DNA of 64,000 nucleotides from Epichloe hybrida (taxonomy: Eukaryota; Ascomycota; Sordariomycetes; Hypocreales; Clavicipitaceae): the NCBI GenBank assembly GCA_019022495.1, contig JAFEKR010000001.1, positions 6,634,001 to 6,698,000 of the forward strand. Reading direction: 5' to 3'. Position 1 is the first letter of the stretch, and each line of letters begins with the position of its first letter. The translations under genes and the position numbers were made by a program. Shown here one piece after another: positions 46,861-59,053 of the stretch. The notes beneath the pieces are model-generated. The model was not told where the DNA came from, made no database searches, and was given only the letters and a program-made list of their open reading frames with translations.

Positions 46861-49800
46861 TCAGCGAATGTACTGCGCAATGGCCTCTTGCTGCTCAGGG
46901 GGGAGTCGCTGCGAGATGAAGTTGGCAATAGCCCCATTGTGTCGCTGGTTGGCGGCCACCATATACTCCTTTACCCATGAGGTTACGTTCTGGATCTCAG
47001 GGAAATCGTCGCGCGCGACGGGCTTGCAGGTGTTGAGAGCAGTGTACGTCATGCCAAATCCGATATCGTCCACCGAGGCTTCGGTGATAATCTCATCGCC
47101 TGCGCCAGCGGCAACTGCTGGCGGGTTGGCAAGTAGAGATAACAGTATGCGACAAGTGTTGGCCCATCCCTTCATGAATTTCTCGCTGAACACTCGTGAG
47201 TCGCAGAGCGTTTTAGTGAGTGATACCACGGCGGTTTTGCGGTCCACGGGCTTGGCGAGCTTTTCGGTTTCAGCCAGCACAAAGGGAGGGTAAACTTGGG
47301 CGAAAGCACGGTCGTCAATCTGATCGGATTGCTTGATGAAGAAGTCTGCGCCATATCCGGCTTCAAGTCTGGCACTGACTAGATGGTAGAAGCGGGCGAA
47401 TCGGATCTTGAACGAATCAGCGGGTGAACCTTGCAGCTTTGTGTATAAAAGCTGAATTATAGTGCCAAAATACTTGTCTAGAGCCGAACTATAACATGAA
47501 TTTGCGTGTTAGTTTGGTCAACGTGGGTAGGTAGATGCGCAATACATGCTGAAGGATACAACCGTTGTACTCACGGCGCAAAGGAATTGACAATAGCGTC
47601 CAGAATATCAAACGCCTGACACTCGGATTTCTTCAGGGCAAGAAGCTTCTGGAAAATGCCAAGGACAGCCTCTAGCTGGTTGTCGCTCTGGATGTGCCCC
47701 GATGCCTTGGGGACAACAGCCGACAGAAGTCGCACGCATGCCGGGACGTTGCCGCGGGTTTCCCACAGTGGGGCGGCGAGTAAAGGTCCCAAGAGGGCCG
47801 TGAAATTTTCCGAGATGGCGTCCGGGGGGCTTGACTCGAGCAGTTGGGCAAGAATTTGGAAGATGTATGGAATGAATTCAGTGACGTCTTCCGTGAGAAC
47901 AAGGTTGAAAGGCTCCCAGATTTTCTGGTTGAAAATGCCGGCATTATTTGCTGCACAGTATCTAACAAGGGCCCCCATAGCCTCGAAGTGGTAGTAGTAG
48001 AAGCGAGGATTGCTCGGGTTGTGTTTCATCACATTTGTAATGAGGATAAGATTGGTCAAGACACTGTCCAGCATAGTAGAGGCGCCGTCCTTGATGACAA
48101 TGAGGATTCTCATCACGCATCGCATCAAGAATTCGTTCTCTTGAAGCTTGGCCGCATTTGACTCTTGCTCAATCAGCTTGAACAAATGGTTCAGTAAATC
48201 TTTTGCGAAAGGTTCAATATCGGCGCGAGGGAACATTTGGTTTCCAGCATCGTCGGCCAAGAACAAGACACGCTCAACAGCGATGGCTGCATATGTATAA
48301 ACCACGTAGTTTGACGAGTTCAGGTTCTGAATCAGTGGCTTGATAGCAACAGTCCATTGCTCCTTCGACAGTTGACTGCGAAACGTGTACAGGTACTTGA
48401 TGGCGTCAACCTTGGATATGGGTTCGACCCCGTCAGTAGCCATAAGGTCCTGAGCGATGTGCTGTTCAAAGAACTCCACCACATTTACCAAAGGGTTGAC
48501 CGTCTTGACACCTTGTGCCTGTGTGACAGCTCCCTTTGCGGCTATGGACAGGAACAGGTAGACGGCAGTGTCCTTGGCTTTCCAGTCTGTCTTGCCTTGC
48601 GCAAGATAATGGGTGATGTACTTGGAGACAGCCGTAGTCACAGATGTCTCAAACCTTTCTTGCAACTTTCGCAAGAAATCTGTAGATGATCGTCGTCTCG
48701 AATCGGTATCCGAGCCTTCCAAATCTCGTCGAATAAACTCAATAGGTTCGTCCTCAAACATTTCAATGTCTGACTCGCGCAGAGCAACATTGGGCAGAAT
48801 GACTTTCTCCACGATTTGTGCTAGTACGTTCTCGTCGTTGAACACGTTGGCGTGATCGGCGGTGGATGCGACAGCGGTCAAAAAGTGCAAGCTCTTGCTC
48901 ACCAAGTTGTCGTACTTGGTGTCCGTGCGAATCGTAGTTAAGAGATTCCATGCACTGGTGATAAAAGGCTGGACATATTTTGAAAAGTCTTCGTCATATT
49001 TTATGGTGTATAGCTCTAGCAATTCGCAGATGCCAGCCTTGACTATGTCGACGACGCTAGTCTCATCGGCGTCGTCGGTGACCAGCAAAGGGTTGGAGTA
49101 AGTCAAGTATTTGTGGAGTAGCTCGGAGATGCTGCCCAAGTTCTCTTCGAATATAGGGGGGAGGTCATGGGATGACATGTCGTGCAAGATTCTGATTTGC
49201 AGATCCAGCGTCTCGAACCATCCCTTGAGGGCATCCTTGTCATTGACATGCTCAGCAATTTTGCGGTCGGTGGTCTGTAAAATTTTGTCAGCATCGACAT
49301 CTCATCTATATGAATATATCACCAGACTCACGACTAGCAGTTGAACAAAAGGCTGGCCGAATGTGTTGACGACGTGATTGATCTCGATATACAGTTCGTC
49401 TGACCGGTTCAGAGGGCGCCATCTGTTGAAAATAGAGTGTGCGACTTCTAAAACGCCTGCATTGGTTTTCGGGTCATTGGAAGAGAAGCGGCTCACGAGT
49501 TCCTAGACGCAACTTCTTAGCAGAGAATTTCTCGTTTTCCTATGGGGCGTAATCACCTGTGTAAGCGTATCCCATCGCCTCCAAAAATCGGAGTCTGCAA
49601 TGACGCTAATGGCTTCGCCCAGCTGCTTCTGAACGTTGGGCGGGCTCGAAATCATCAGACCGATAAGTTGCTCCTTGATGGTTTGGACCTCATCTTGGGA
49701 GATTTTGTAGTTGCCCTCCTCGTCCTATCCACCGCATAGCTCAGTATTCGTGTCGAGCATGTCAGGGTGGAGGAAGAATCGAGTCCATACGAACCACATA

Positions 49801-50084
49801 GTTGGAGCGGATGAAGTTTTTGAAGGCAAGGGATGCCGCAAGCCTCGTCTTCACAGGAAAAGAGTCGGAGCTGACGATGTTGAGCAGGGTGAGAGAGTAC
49901 TGTGGTCTTGCGGCCTCTTGCTTCAGAGCATTTTCGGCTGCAAGATGCGTTTATTTGTTAGCACTCGGGAGCGGGGCAGCAAGCTTATCAGCCGCAGCAG
50001 GAAATGTGACGTACCTTTGCGATGCTGCGAAGGATCGAGGGTGGCATTCAGCAGCTGAGAAACATGTCCAATATCTGCCGCCAT
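46861..50084 (-). CDS. cse1: Importin-alpha re-exporter Cse1 (exportin-2)
   Basis: Karyopherin that returns importin alpha to the cytoplasm with Ran-GTP. Minus-strand exons are 50084-50015, 49937-49795, 49724-49557, 49502-49332, 49274-47575 and 47488-46861, totalling 2880 nt and 959 residues, the length of yeast Cse1. The N-terminal importin-beta domain is visible as AENALKQEAARPQYSLTLL and RLAASLAFKNFIRSNY. The middle has SDIEMFEDEPIEFIRRDLEG, a strong Cse1 signature, and NPSNPRFYYYHFEAMGALVR. The C-terminal CAS/CSE domain starts after the last intron (SALDKYFGTIIQLLYTKLQ) and ends in QQEAIAQYIR. All five introns are 52-94 nt and join in frame. No damage is seen. Confidence 0.96.
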
Positions 50085-51591
50085 TGCGAGATCTCTTCCA
50101 GGAGAGCTGCACTGTGGATGGGGTGCAAAAACAGATGATGCGATGCGTTGTGGTCTCGTTGCAAAGGGTGGAGGACTTTTTGACAATTGCCCATGGCGAC
50201 GGTGAATTCGAGGCGACCAGGGGTCTGCCATGGCCCATCTGGCAACCAGAGTCTGGTTCTTCCACTTGCATGTGGGGAAGCTCGAGAATCAACTGCAACC
50301 AGGCACTTCTGTAATAACAACAACGGCTACATCCTCTTACAGGCTTTTCGTGTAATTTGGCCCAATACCTGGGAAGAGCAGCCTTCAGTTCAATCTGATC
50401 TGCTTCATGTGCTTATGGTGAAGAGATACCTCTCTGGCTCTGGCCAGAGGTTATCAACGAACATTGAAACAAAGCTTGTGGTGAGGAGCCTCGCAGACGA
50501 AAAGGGAAAGGCGGCAATGGCGTCGCTTGTGCCTGGGAAGCAAGCTACCCTATCATGATGTTGCAAAAGACCAGCAGCCACCGCACAACTTGTGTTCGCT
50601 TTTGCTAGTATTAGTAGCTGGCTCACTACTTTGTAATGGTCAGGAGAAGTTGCGTGTCCTTTCGTGTCCTTTCGTGTCCTTTCGTAGGCTACACTATGTA
50701 GTGGATTTGCCACTAGCTCTCGAGCGAGGTAGACGGCCTAGGCATAACAAGCAATTATTATTGGAGGCCTTGGTGGTAACAAGTTGGTAACAGTATGTGG
50801 TCTGGTGGGCGTTTGAAGGCGTTAAATCATGAAGTGGCGGCGGAACCTGCTGCAGAGAAGCTGTCCTGTCAGGGAGAAATATGAAACAATTGACATGACT
50901 GTTGGGGAAGAGTAGAGAGACCTGGAAAAATAAAAACAGACCTGCCCTCTGCCCTCTGCCCTCTGCCCTTTGGCATCGCAGCTTTTTTGGCAACGTGTCT
51001 GGTCTTGTTGTTCGGAGGACTGGCGCTGACCTCTCTCATCTGCCTAGTAGAGTACGGATTAGATAGAGCGTCTGGTGCCGTCACTGATTTCGCCTGTTTT
51101 AACTTGGCGGCGTCCGGTCCGGTCTTCACCAATTCCTTCAGCTCGTCCACCTACGAGTACAAAATTTTCCATAGCTACTGGTACCGACCCAACAAAATGC
51201 TTGGTGAATTGCCAGTAAATGCAGGTACTTGTACATTGGAATTTCTCAACAGCCACTTGCCTCTCGCCTGGCTCTGCATCATCAGCTCTTCTGGACTCAT
51301 CGACTGTGCATCCCATTTTTGGCCTTCCCTTCACCCCTCCCTCAAGTCACGTCCCAGAAGTTGACCTAAGTTTCCTTACTGTCTCAAGCCGAATCTTGTC
51401 CTTTGCCAATCCTGCATTGTCCACCACCCACCCACTCACTACTTCTCGCATCTATCCAGAAAAGCCAGCTGAAGTGGCTAGAGTACAACCCGCAAAAGTC
51501 GTTGCCGGCGGTCTCAAAAAAAAAAAAAAAAAGTAAAAGTCCGCACCCTCTATACCCTTCAAATCAACGCCGTTCATGAGAATCCAATATT
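50085..51591. other. Gene-free region between cse1 and rps12
   Basis: 1.5 kb without a supported gene. It contains a 10-bp tandem repeat (50653-50685), a 7-bp CCCTCTG repeat (about 50943-50969) and a 17-bp poly-A near 51518-51534. The part next to 50084 should hold the cse1 promoter. Confidence 0.4.
50653..50685. repeat. 10-bp tandem repeat, 3.3 copies
   Basis: CGTGTCCTTT occurs three times in perfect tandem and is followed by CGT. Confidence 0.85.
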
Positions 51592-52321
51592 TCATGAGGA
51601 AGTCTGGAAGTAGTTTAGGAGGATGGAGCGCTCCTGTGACTCTTCACCCCAGTCCTTGACGACGACGCAAGAGCAGTTGACGACCTTGCGAGCGTTGCCC
51701 TCACGGTCGAGAACGCCTAAAGCAAGCATGTTAGTAGCTAGTTCGGGATATGGTCATTCGAAGTAGAGTAGTGTTGGGATGGCTCCACGTACAGAGACCG
51801 GCCCACTCGCCGAGCTGCTTGCCGTCCTGGACCTTGATCAGGGGAATCTTGTGCTCCTCGCAGAGGGCGGCAACAAGCTTCTTGTAGGCGTCCTCCTCGC
51901 AGTTCTCGTTCAGGACACACATGTGAGCCTGGCGACGGTCGAGAGCCTTGGAAGCCTCCCGGAGACCACGGGCAAGGCCATCGTGCATGAGAGCCAGCTT
52001 CAAGACACCCTTGAGGGCGTCCAGAACGGACATCTGGCCTTTGGGAGCATCGGCCGAAACCTCAACCTCGTCGGCAACTTCGGGGGCGTTGTTCTCTTCT
52101 ACGTCCGACTATAATTGGGCGAGATGTTAGCAATTGCGTTCGGCCCATGTCAAGAAGAATTCAGATTTTCTTCGGATCGTATTGTGCGGCGGCAGCGGCG
52201 CGGAATCCAGTATAAAACACCTCCACTTCCATTGCGCAACGGGAATTCCCTCTTTTATGCATACAGAAAGCCGGTCCGCGAGAACGATTCAACGTCAGAT
52301 GAGTTGAGCAGTACTAACCAT
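51592..52321 (-). CDS. rps12: 40S ribosomal protein S12 (eS12)
   Basis: Component of the head of the small cytosolic ribosomal subunit. Minus-strand exons are 52321-52319 (the ATG alone), 52108-51793 and 51716-51592, totalling 444 nt and 147 residues. The protein starts [20 protein letters not shown], with the Met joined to Ser across a 210-nt intron. The family core follows ([60 protein letters not shown]), then after intron 2 [20 protein letters not shown] and the tail ending LLNYFQTSS. Intron 2 splits the Cys codon of WAGLC. It is divergent from rps22, and the starts are 660 bp apart. Confidence 0.94.
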
Positions 52322-52981
52322 CTTGAAAAATTTATCTTGTCGGGCGATCCTCGAAGATTTCAGGTGTTTAGTTAGGGAAAGAAGGTATGTAGCGGAATTT
52401 ACGTCGTGAAGGGTGACTTGGAGGGGGCTTATTAGTCTAACGAGGATTCGCCGAAATCTTGGTGGCCCAGTGCGTGATGGCTTAGGGCAATTTTACGTGC
52501 ACGGACCACCAGGGCACACGAAAAATCCCCCCCCCCCACCCAGCTTGTTGTGCACGACTTTTTCCACGGCCTTATCCGCTTCACGACAAATTTTCCCACT
52601 TCCAGGGCCGACAAAGTAGATCACTGAGGTATGTTGTTCACTTGGGACAAAGAGAAACTGACAGCGGTCTGGATCCAGCGAGGAAGATGCCTCTTTATCG
52701 TGGTAGAAGAGAGCAATCTTGAGCTCCGCGACGGGTGAAGATGGACACAAAAGGGTGTCTTCCTTTTGCGATGCCGTGCAAAATAACGTCGAATCTTGAT
52801 CGTCGGACGCTCTCGATACGCTTCTCTTCTTCGGAAACGAGCGGCAGAACCCTCTTTGATCCATCTCTGGAGGGCACTCTTCTTGCTCACGACCGCGGGA
52901 GGCTAACATGTTTTCCCCCATTGGCAGATACCTCATTTCCAAATTTGACTTGAGAATCTCCGTCCCGACAACACCGCCAAA
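52322..52981. promoter_or_regulatory. Shared divergent promoter region of two ribosomal protein genes
   Basis: 660 bp separate the start codons of rps12 (-) and rps22 (+). A C run lies near 52526-52536. Short open frames on both strands here have no family resemblance. Shared control is inferred from the head-to-head arrangement and the same function. Confidence 0.5.
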
Positions 52982-53652
52982 ATGGTCCGCACTTCCGTTC
53001 TCCACGATGCTCTCAACTCCATCAACAATGCCGAGAAGACTGGCAAGCGTCAGGTCTTGATCCGACCTAGCTCCAAGGTCATCGTCAAGTTCCTCCAGGT
53101 CATGCAGCGTCACGGTGCGTAATCGAGCAACTCTACCTCCAATGTCTTGACGGATCGTCGAGTTTTCATCGATCCCTTTCAACAGACTCCGAGACCACCA
53201 CCTTCTTCGGCATGATAACTAGGGTGACGGCCATATTACGCACCACGGCTCAGCCCCTATAAGTTGCCGATATATCAAACATTCATGCGGTGGTCTTGGA
53301 TCTGTCTTGGGAACGGGGATTTCCTCGATTTGTTCCATGCCAATATATCCGAGTCTCATCGCAACATTATGCTAACAACATGCTTTGTTCAGGCTATGTT
53401 GGCGAGTTCGAGGAGGTCGACGACCATCGCTCCGGCAAGATCGTCGTTCAGCTCAACGGCCGTCTCAACAAGACTGGTGTCATCTCTCCCCGATACAACG
53501 TCCGTCTCGCCGATCTCGAGAAGTGGGTCGTCAAGCTGCTGCCCGCTCGTCAGTTCGGCTACGTTATCCTGACCACCTCTGCTGGTATTATGGACCACGA
53601 GGAGGCCCGTCGCAAGCACGTCGCTGGCAAGATCATTGGTTTCTTCTACTGA
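52982..53652 (+). CDS. rps22: 40S ribosomal protein S22 (uS8, S15a)
   Basis: Binds 18S rRNA in the small ribosomal subunit. Exons are 52982-53114 and 53393-53652, with a long 278-nt intron, totalling 393 nt and 130 residues, the standard length. The start [20 protein letters not shown], then [19 protein letters not shown], matches the eukaryotic S15a N-terminus. The second exon gives [36 protein letters not shown] and the conserved tail [20 protein letters not shown], ending IIGFFY. The intron splits the Gly codon before YVGEF. Confidence 0.96.
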
Positions 53653-54271
53653 ACAGGATGGATATCAAATAAAAGTTTGGGCATAGCTGGCGTTATGGAA
53701 AGGTCTTGATGGATGACAATGGCCAATACCCCTGAGGCAGCCGTTGAGGTAGTAGTCGCACAATCGATTGATGCATACTTGACATGCAGCTGTTATGCCG
53801 CAATTGACCGAGACCTCATCGTGACGTGCTGTGTCTTCCGATAGCGAGGTGAGCGCGAGATGATGATTTCAACTAAATGCCTTGAATCTCGAGGACCAGT
53901 TCTTGTAGATGTGGTCCCATCTGGTGGCTGAAGGCGAAACCTGTACTGAACATGGTGCTGAATTATGACCAACCGCTGACCTGATTTTTCGTGATTTTTT
54001 CGAGGATCTATTTTCTTCAATCCAGAATCGTTAGAATCTTGTCCAATGCTTCAATGATTTAGGATAGATGTATGTACAGAAAGGACCAATGGCGGCATCA
54101 GGTGGGGGGACTGAAGAGAGGTACTTGTGCTTGTGTGGGCGGCGGGTGCTCGGTCTAGTATCTATCCATCCATCCACTCCCATTGCGCACTGTTGATGGG
54201 GAGACCGACCGGCGCCACCACGGCTGCTGCCAATCTCCAAAGTAAACAATCAAAGGCGCTCAGACAACAGA
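53653..54271. other. Intergenic region upstream of the GT90 gene
   Basis: 619 bp covering the rps22 3' flank and the upstream region of the next gene. No gene or marked repeat. Confidence 0.4.
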
Positions 54272-56281
54272 ATGTCACGGGAGCGCCAGCCAAATTGCGA
54301 GGTCTGGCAGAACAAGATGCCGATGCCGCGGCGACAAGTCACCGCCCTCGCAGCCTTCTTCTTCTTCGCAGTCTGCATCTATTCAGCGCTAAGGAATTCC
54401 CACGATGATGCAAAGCTACTTGTAAAGCAAACTGGATCAACATCATCGCATACAGCTCCGAAGCCGCCTGCAGCTACCAGAACAAACGACCGGCAGACTC
54501 AGTGGGAGGATGTGCCTGCAGTTCAAGCAGGGCCGAGGCCCAAGGACGTGCCCAGTTCCAAGCATCATCCAATCCGACATCTCCTGACCAGCGCAAAGCG
54601 AGAGCTACACGATTTGACGCGGCGTCAGTCCAAGAATCTCAAAGAGGCAGTAGAGGAGTACCGCCGCCGATATGGCATTCCGCCTCCCCCCAACTTTGAC
54701 AAATGGTTCCAGTTCGCCAAGGATCACAATGTGCAGCTTGTCGACGAATTTGATACCATCCACGACGTCATGACACCGTTTTGGGGACTGAAACCCAAGA
54801 CGATACGAGCCCGAGCAAGGGAGAGCCTGGGCTACGACAATGCCTTGATCGGGGTCGCCATTCGCAACCACGAGATTTCTCACGTGGAGGGCGGGCTGGA
54901 ATGGCAGCGAAATGCCACCTGCGGCATGCTGGAGAGGTTCCTCCAACACTTGCCCGACATGGACTTGGCCTTTAACATGCACGACGAGCCCAGGGTCATT
55001 GTGCCCCATGACGACCTGGCGAGACTGGTTCGCAAGGCCAGGCAAGAGACGATGCCGGCTTCCAACCGGAACAAGAAGCCCACGAATGACTTTTCCAAGA
55101 CATGCCCGGAGCTCAGCAACAAGATGATCTTCGAGCAGGTCAAGCACTCGCGGTTCAACTCATTCGGCCGACAGGCGACGTGGACGCACTCGAGGATGTC
55201 GTGCTCTCCCGACAGCCCGGCGAGGATATTGGAGGAAGATGAGAGGTGGGATGATCGAGGCCAGTACGGCGTGAGCGAGCTCGGCTTCGTGTACAATTCA
55301 ACAGCCATGGCCGACATCTGCCTGAGCCCATCCCTCAGCTCGACGCACGGCTTCTTTGATCGACCAAACACGTACAAGGTCGTTCACGACTTGTTTCCCA
55401 TTTTCTCGCAGTCCAAGATCTCTTCCTACAACGACATCGTCTACCCCTCTCCGTGGTACTGGAGCGACAAGGTACAGTACACACCTGAGCGAGATATGAC
55501 ATGGGGCGACAAGGCAAACCGTCTCTACTGGAGGGGCTCTACAACGGGCGGCTTCAGTCGAGACGGCGGATGGCGCCGACAACATCGTCAACGCTTTGTG
55601 AAGAAGATCAACGCGGGGGGTCGGGCGAAGATTGTGTCCAACCAGGGCAGCCAAACGCGTCCTGACTGGGGCGTGTCGGACGTCTCACGCGCAGACTACC
55701 GAGCATTGACAGACGTTGCCTTCTCGCACGTCGGCCAGTGCGATGCCGGAGACTGCGATGCCCAGCGGGCCTTCTTCAACGTTACGGATCCCGTGAACCA
55801 AACCGATGCCTGGGGCTACAAGTACCTCCTTGACATTGACGGCAACGCCTTCTCCGGCCGCTTTCTGGCGTTCCTGCAAAGCATGAGCCTGACGTTCAAG
55901 TATGCCCTCTTCCGGGAATGGCACAATGAGTGGCTCAAGCCCTGGGTGCATTACGTGCCGTTGAGCCTGCAGGGCGACGACTGGCTCGAGACAGTGCGCT
56001 TCTTCAACGACACGGGCTTGGGCGCAGACGATGCCAGGACCATGGCGGAAGAGAGTCGCGATTGGGCCGGCAAGGCGATGAGGAAAGAGGACATGGAGGC
56101 TTGGTTCTTCAGATTATTGCTCGAGTGAGTTTTTTTGCTCATCCATCCACCCACGAGTGTACGTACGTGGACAGAACCCTCTCTCGACTAACGATTGCCT
56201 CTCAGGTACGCGAGGGTCATTGATGACCAGAGGGGCATAATTGGCTTTGACACGTCCAGCTCAACAAAGAGACTCGGCTAG
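54272..56281 (+). CDS. Glycosyltransferase family 90 (Cap10-like)
   Basis: A type II Golgi membrane protein of the Cap10/KDELC/POGLUT group. The cryptococcal founder is needed for capsule formation; in moulds these enzymes probably add xylose or glucose to glycans, and the acceptor here is unknown. Exons are 54272-56124 and 56206-56281 (81-nt intron), giving 642 residues. A short basic N-terminus precedes one membrane anchor (ALAAFFFFAVCIYSAL, about residues 26-41), then a Ser/Thr/Pro stem. The catalytic CAP10 region includes RLYWRGSTTGGFSRDG, SHVGQCDAGDCDAQ, YKYLLDIDGNAFSGRF and WHNEWLKPWVHYVPL, with the usual arginine and aspartate positions. The last exon encodes only the final 25 residues. 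Confidence 0.92.
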
Positions 56282-56777
56282 CTCAGAAGGCTGGAAATCA
56301 TTCTTGACCAACGAATGCATGTATATATACGATGTGAGGCGCCCTTGTCAGTTTTGCATGGCAGTTTCCGGAGGAGCCCCATTTAGCGTCTTCTTTCTTC
56401 TTTATTCACATATATCCGGCGTTTGGGCAATGAAATGGACCCATTAACAACAGTTGGGCAACGGAAGTTGCAGATTTCAAACCCTGAAATGCGAAATGCT
56501 CATCATGCAAGTGACGTGACGTGGAAATGTTGCTCCAAAATCTTTCATCACGATTCTATGGATATCAAAATATCGACTTTTGTGACCCTGCGCCGCCAGC
56601 CAGGATTCTTTCAAAACTGGCGTTTCTTTGGGGAAAAAAAAAAAAAAGGATAATCAAACAAATTGTTCGCTAGCATCACCGACCTCATCGCATGCCGGTT
56701 CTTCTATTCTCCTCATCTCTTTTTACGGAGAAATTACTTGTAAGCACCTGCAATTCATGTCTTGTCTGTCTACCACG
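56282..56777. other. Tail-to-tail intergenic region
   Basis: The GT90 and Paf1 genes converge here. A poly-A run lies near 56634-56647. No gene. Confidence 0.4.
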
Positions 56778-58330
56778 TTACTCGTCATCGTCTTCGCCTT
56801 CCCCATCTCTCTCCTCGGATGGAGACCTGTGCTCTGTTCGCTCTCGTTCACTCCCGCCATCGGCATCGGCATCGGCATCGACATCCTGCTCTTGCGCCCC
56901 AGTGACTTCTTCCTCGGCGTCTTGCTCCCAGCCGAGCGGGTGATCCTTGTACTTCCTCATTGCATCGAGCATTTCCTCGGTGGGATCCTCCACGGTCAGA
57001 TCAAGCTGGTCTACAATCTGCCCTTCCTCCTCGGGGATGCCAATCGTGCGAGCAATGTTCTTTGTTCGCTGAGGCCGGATGGTGGATTTTTGCATAATGG
57101 GGTAGTAGTACATTGCTTTTTGCTTGGGGTACACATCCTCGTCGTTGTAGGCCAGGATGATCTCGTCGGCGTACTTGGTGGGGTGGTCGAGCTCCTTCTC
57201 GTCGGCCGTCTCGTAGGCCCTCACCCGGTTGAACTGGAAGTAGCCACCTGCCTCGCCCTGGTGCGTGTACAGGTCGTCGCTGTCGTGGTCTGGGTCGTCG
57301 ACGTCGAATTTGCGGCGGAAGTTCTTGGCCACCGTGGTGCTCTGCCCTAGGTAGAAGTCGTAGTTCATGAGGTTCTGGGGCTTGGGGTTGTTGTCGGGAT
57401 CCTGCTCGTGGGCCTCGAGGGCCGCCTCGTACGCGGCCTCCTCGCCCTCGGTACGTTCTATAGGCCGGAAGAGACCGCTGAGGAGGCGCGGATCGTACTC
57501 GCTGGCACTGCTGACAGGGTTGGTGAGGAACTTGACGGTGACGTAGGCGCCGGAATCGGGGAAGGCATCCAGATCTGGCAGTAGGGGAATGGCCTCGACC
57601 ACCTTGAGATGCTTCTTGGTAGGGTGCTTGACTCGCTTGGCGTCTTTGAGGTCCTGCAGGGCTGTTTCGAAACCGCGATCAATCTTGCGCTTGATGGCCT
57701 GAGGTGAGTCTGCGGCGGCATCGGTGGCGGTTCGCGCTGGTCTTTTGGCCTTGGGGAGCATGGCGCGAGGATTGCCGGCGTCAAGTCGTTTGGGGGTGGT
57801 GGATGAGATGTATTCTGTTCGCCGGAGGAAAGACACGTTTGCCTCGGCCACCTTGAGCTTGCCCAGCGCGGCAATGGGTCTCAGGAGAGGCCGGTCGTGA
57901 GGGTGAACGGGGGGAGTCTGCACGGGAGCCTGAATTGCTGAAATGCGGATGACGAATCAGTTGGACTGTACTTGATGCGAATATTAATTCCACACCTGGC
58001 ACACACCTGGCACAGTGAGGCTCGTCGTCATCCGAGACGCGTAGCTGGGCCAAACTTACATCTTTCATCGCCGTCAAACACGCCGGGCATGCCCACCAGA
58101 TCCAGCGGCATACCAAGCTCGGCATCGGCCTCGATGTTCAGTGGCTGCTCTCTTGCCAGCCGCGACGCGAACCCGGGCGTGGTATATTGCCCACTGGCAA
58201 GGCCGGTATTCGGGATGTCGAGCAGTTTGGGGGGGTTGGGCGGCGGAGGGAGAGCATTGGAATAGCGAATTCGCGCGATGAAATCCTGATGCACCATGCG
58301 CTCGCCGGAGCGCGCACCAGAGGATGACAT
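56778..58330 (-). CDS. paf1: RNA polymerase II-associated factor Paf1
   Basis: Core subunit of the Paf1 complex, which travels with RNA polymerase II and supports histone H2B ubiquitination and H3 methylation. Minus-strand exons are 58330-58060 and 57937-56778 (122-nt intron), giving 476 residues. The N-terminus RMVHQDFIARIRYSNALPPP and PPKLLDIP is the Paf1 signature, followed by RPLLRPIAALGKLKVAEANV and SFLRRTEYISS. The centre has MNYDFYLGQSTTVAKNFRRK and a YYYPIMQKSTIRPQR block. The C-terminus is strongly acidic, with a short Asp-Ala repeat (DVDADADAD) and a Glu/Asp-rich end. Everything joins in frame. Confidence 0.94.
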
Positions 58331-59053
58331 TGCAATGGTGAGGTGAAGAGGCGAGCCAAAAGCTGCTGACCCGTGAGAAAAAGCCCGACCAACAAAGTGA
58401 CGGATTGTAAGTCATGAGTCAGGAGCACGGAGTATTTTATTAGGTTTAGGTGACTGGCAAGCGCTCCCCACCAAACCACCTGCCAATTGACATTGATTGA
58501 CACTTGCAACACTTGCCGGTGCGCAACCAGACAAGACTCCTTGCAAAAGAATCGCAAAAGAACCACGGCAACGGCATGTCTCATCAAACAAGCCATTCAT
58601 CAATTGAGCCACCACGACTGGCGGCCATTAGTCTAGTTGCAAATACACCATCATTCAGTTTTTTTTGCCATTCCGTTTCTCATTACGGAGTATCCCGAGA
58701 CAAGAATAGGCATGTGCTTTTCTGGTTCCATCCATGACTTGCGATTTCCGAAAGCCCTTGTTGCGTCTACTCCGTAGATATCCTTTAAGCCCTGCCTAAA
58801 AATGCCGAGACCTCTTGATGTTACAAGCCAAACCCGCCAAAAGCTAACAGGATGCACAATTCGGTCTTCCTGTGACCTTATGTACCATTAATCCATTTTG
58901 TGCGGAGCAGATGTGGTGTAGTCCTCCTCCTACTCTCTGTCGCTCTTTCTCTTCATTTTTACAGGAACCCCCCCCCAAGAGGCTCCCCTCCGCGCACACA
59001 GATGGATGGATAAGTGTTGTTTCCCGACGCAATTCGATATGCTTGGGACACAT
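58331..59053. other. Intergenic region between paf1 and rer1
   Basis: 723 bp holding the paf1 promoter and the rer1 3' flank. A C run lies near 58969-58976. No gene is seen. Confidence 0.4.
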
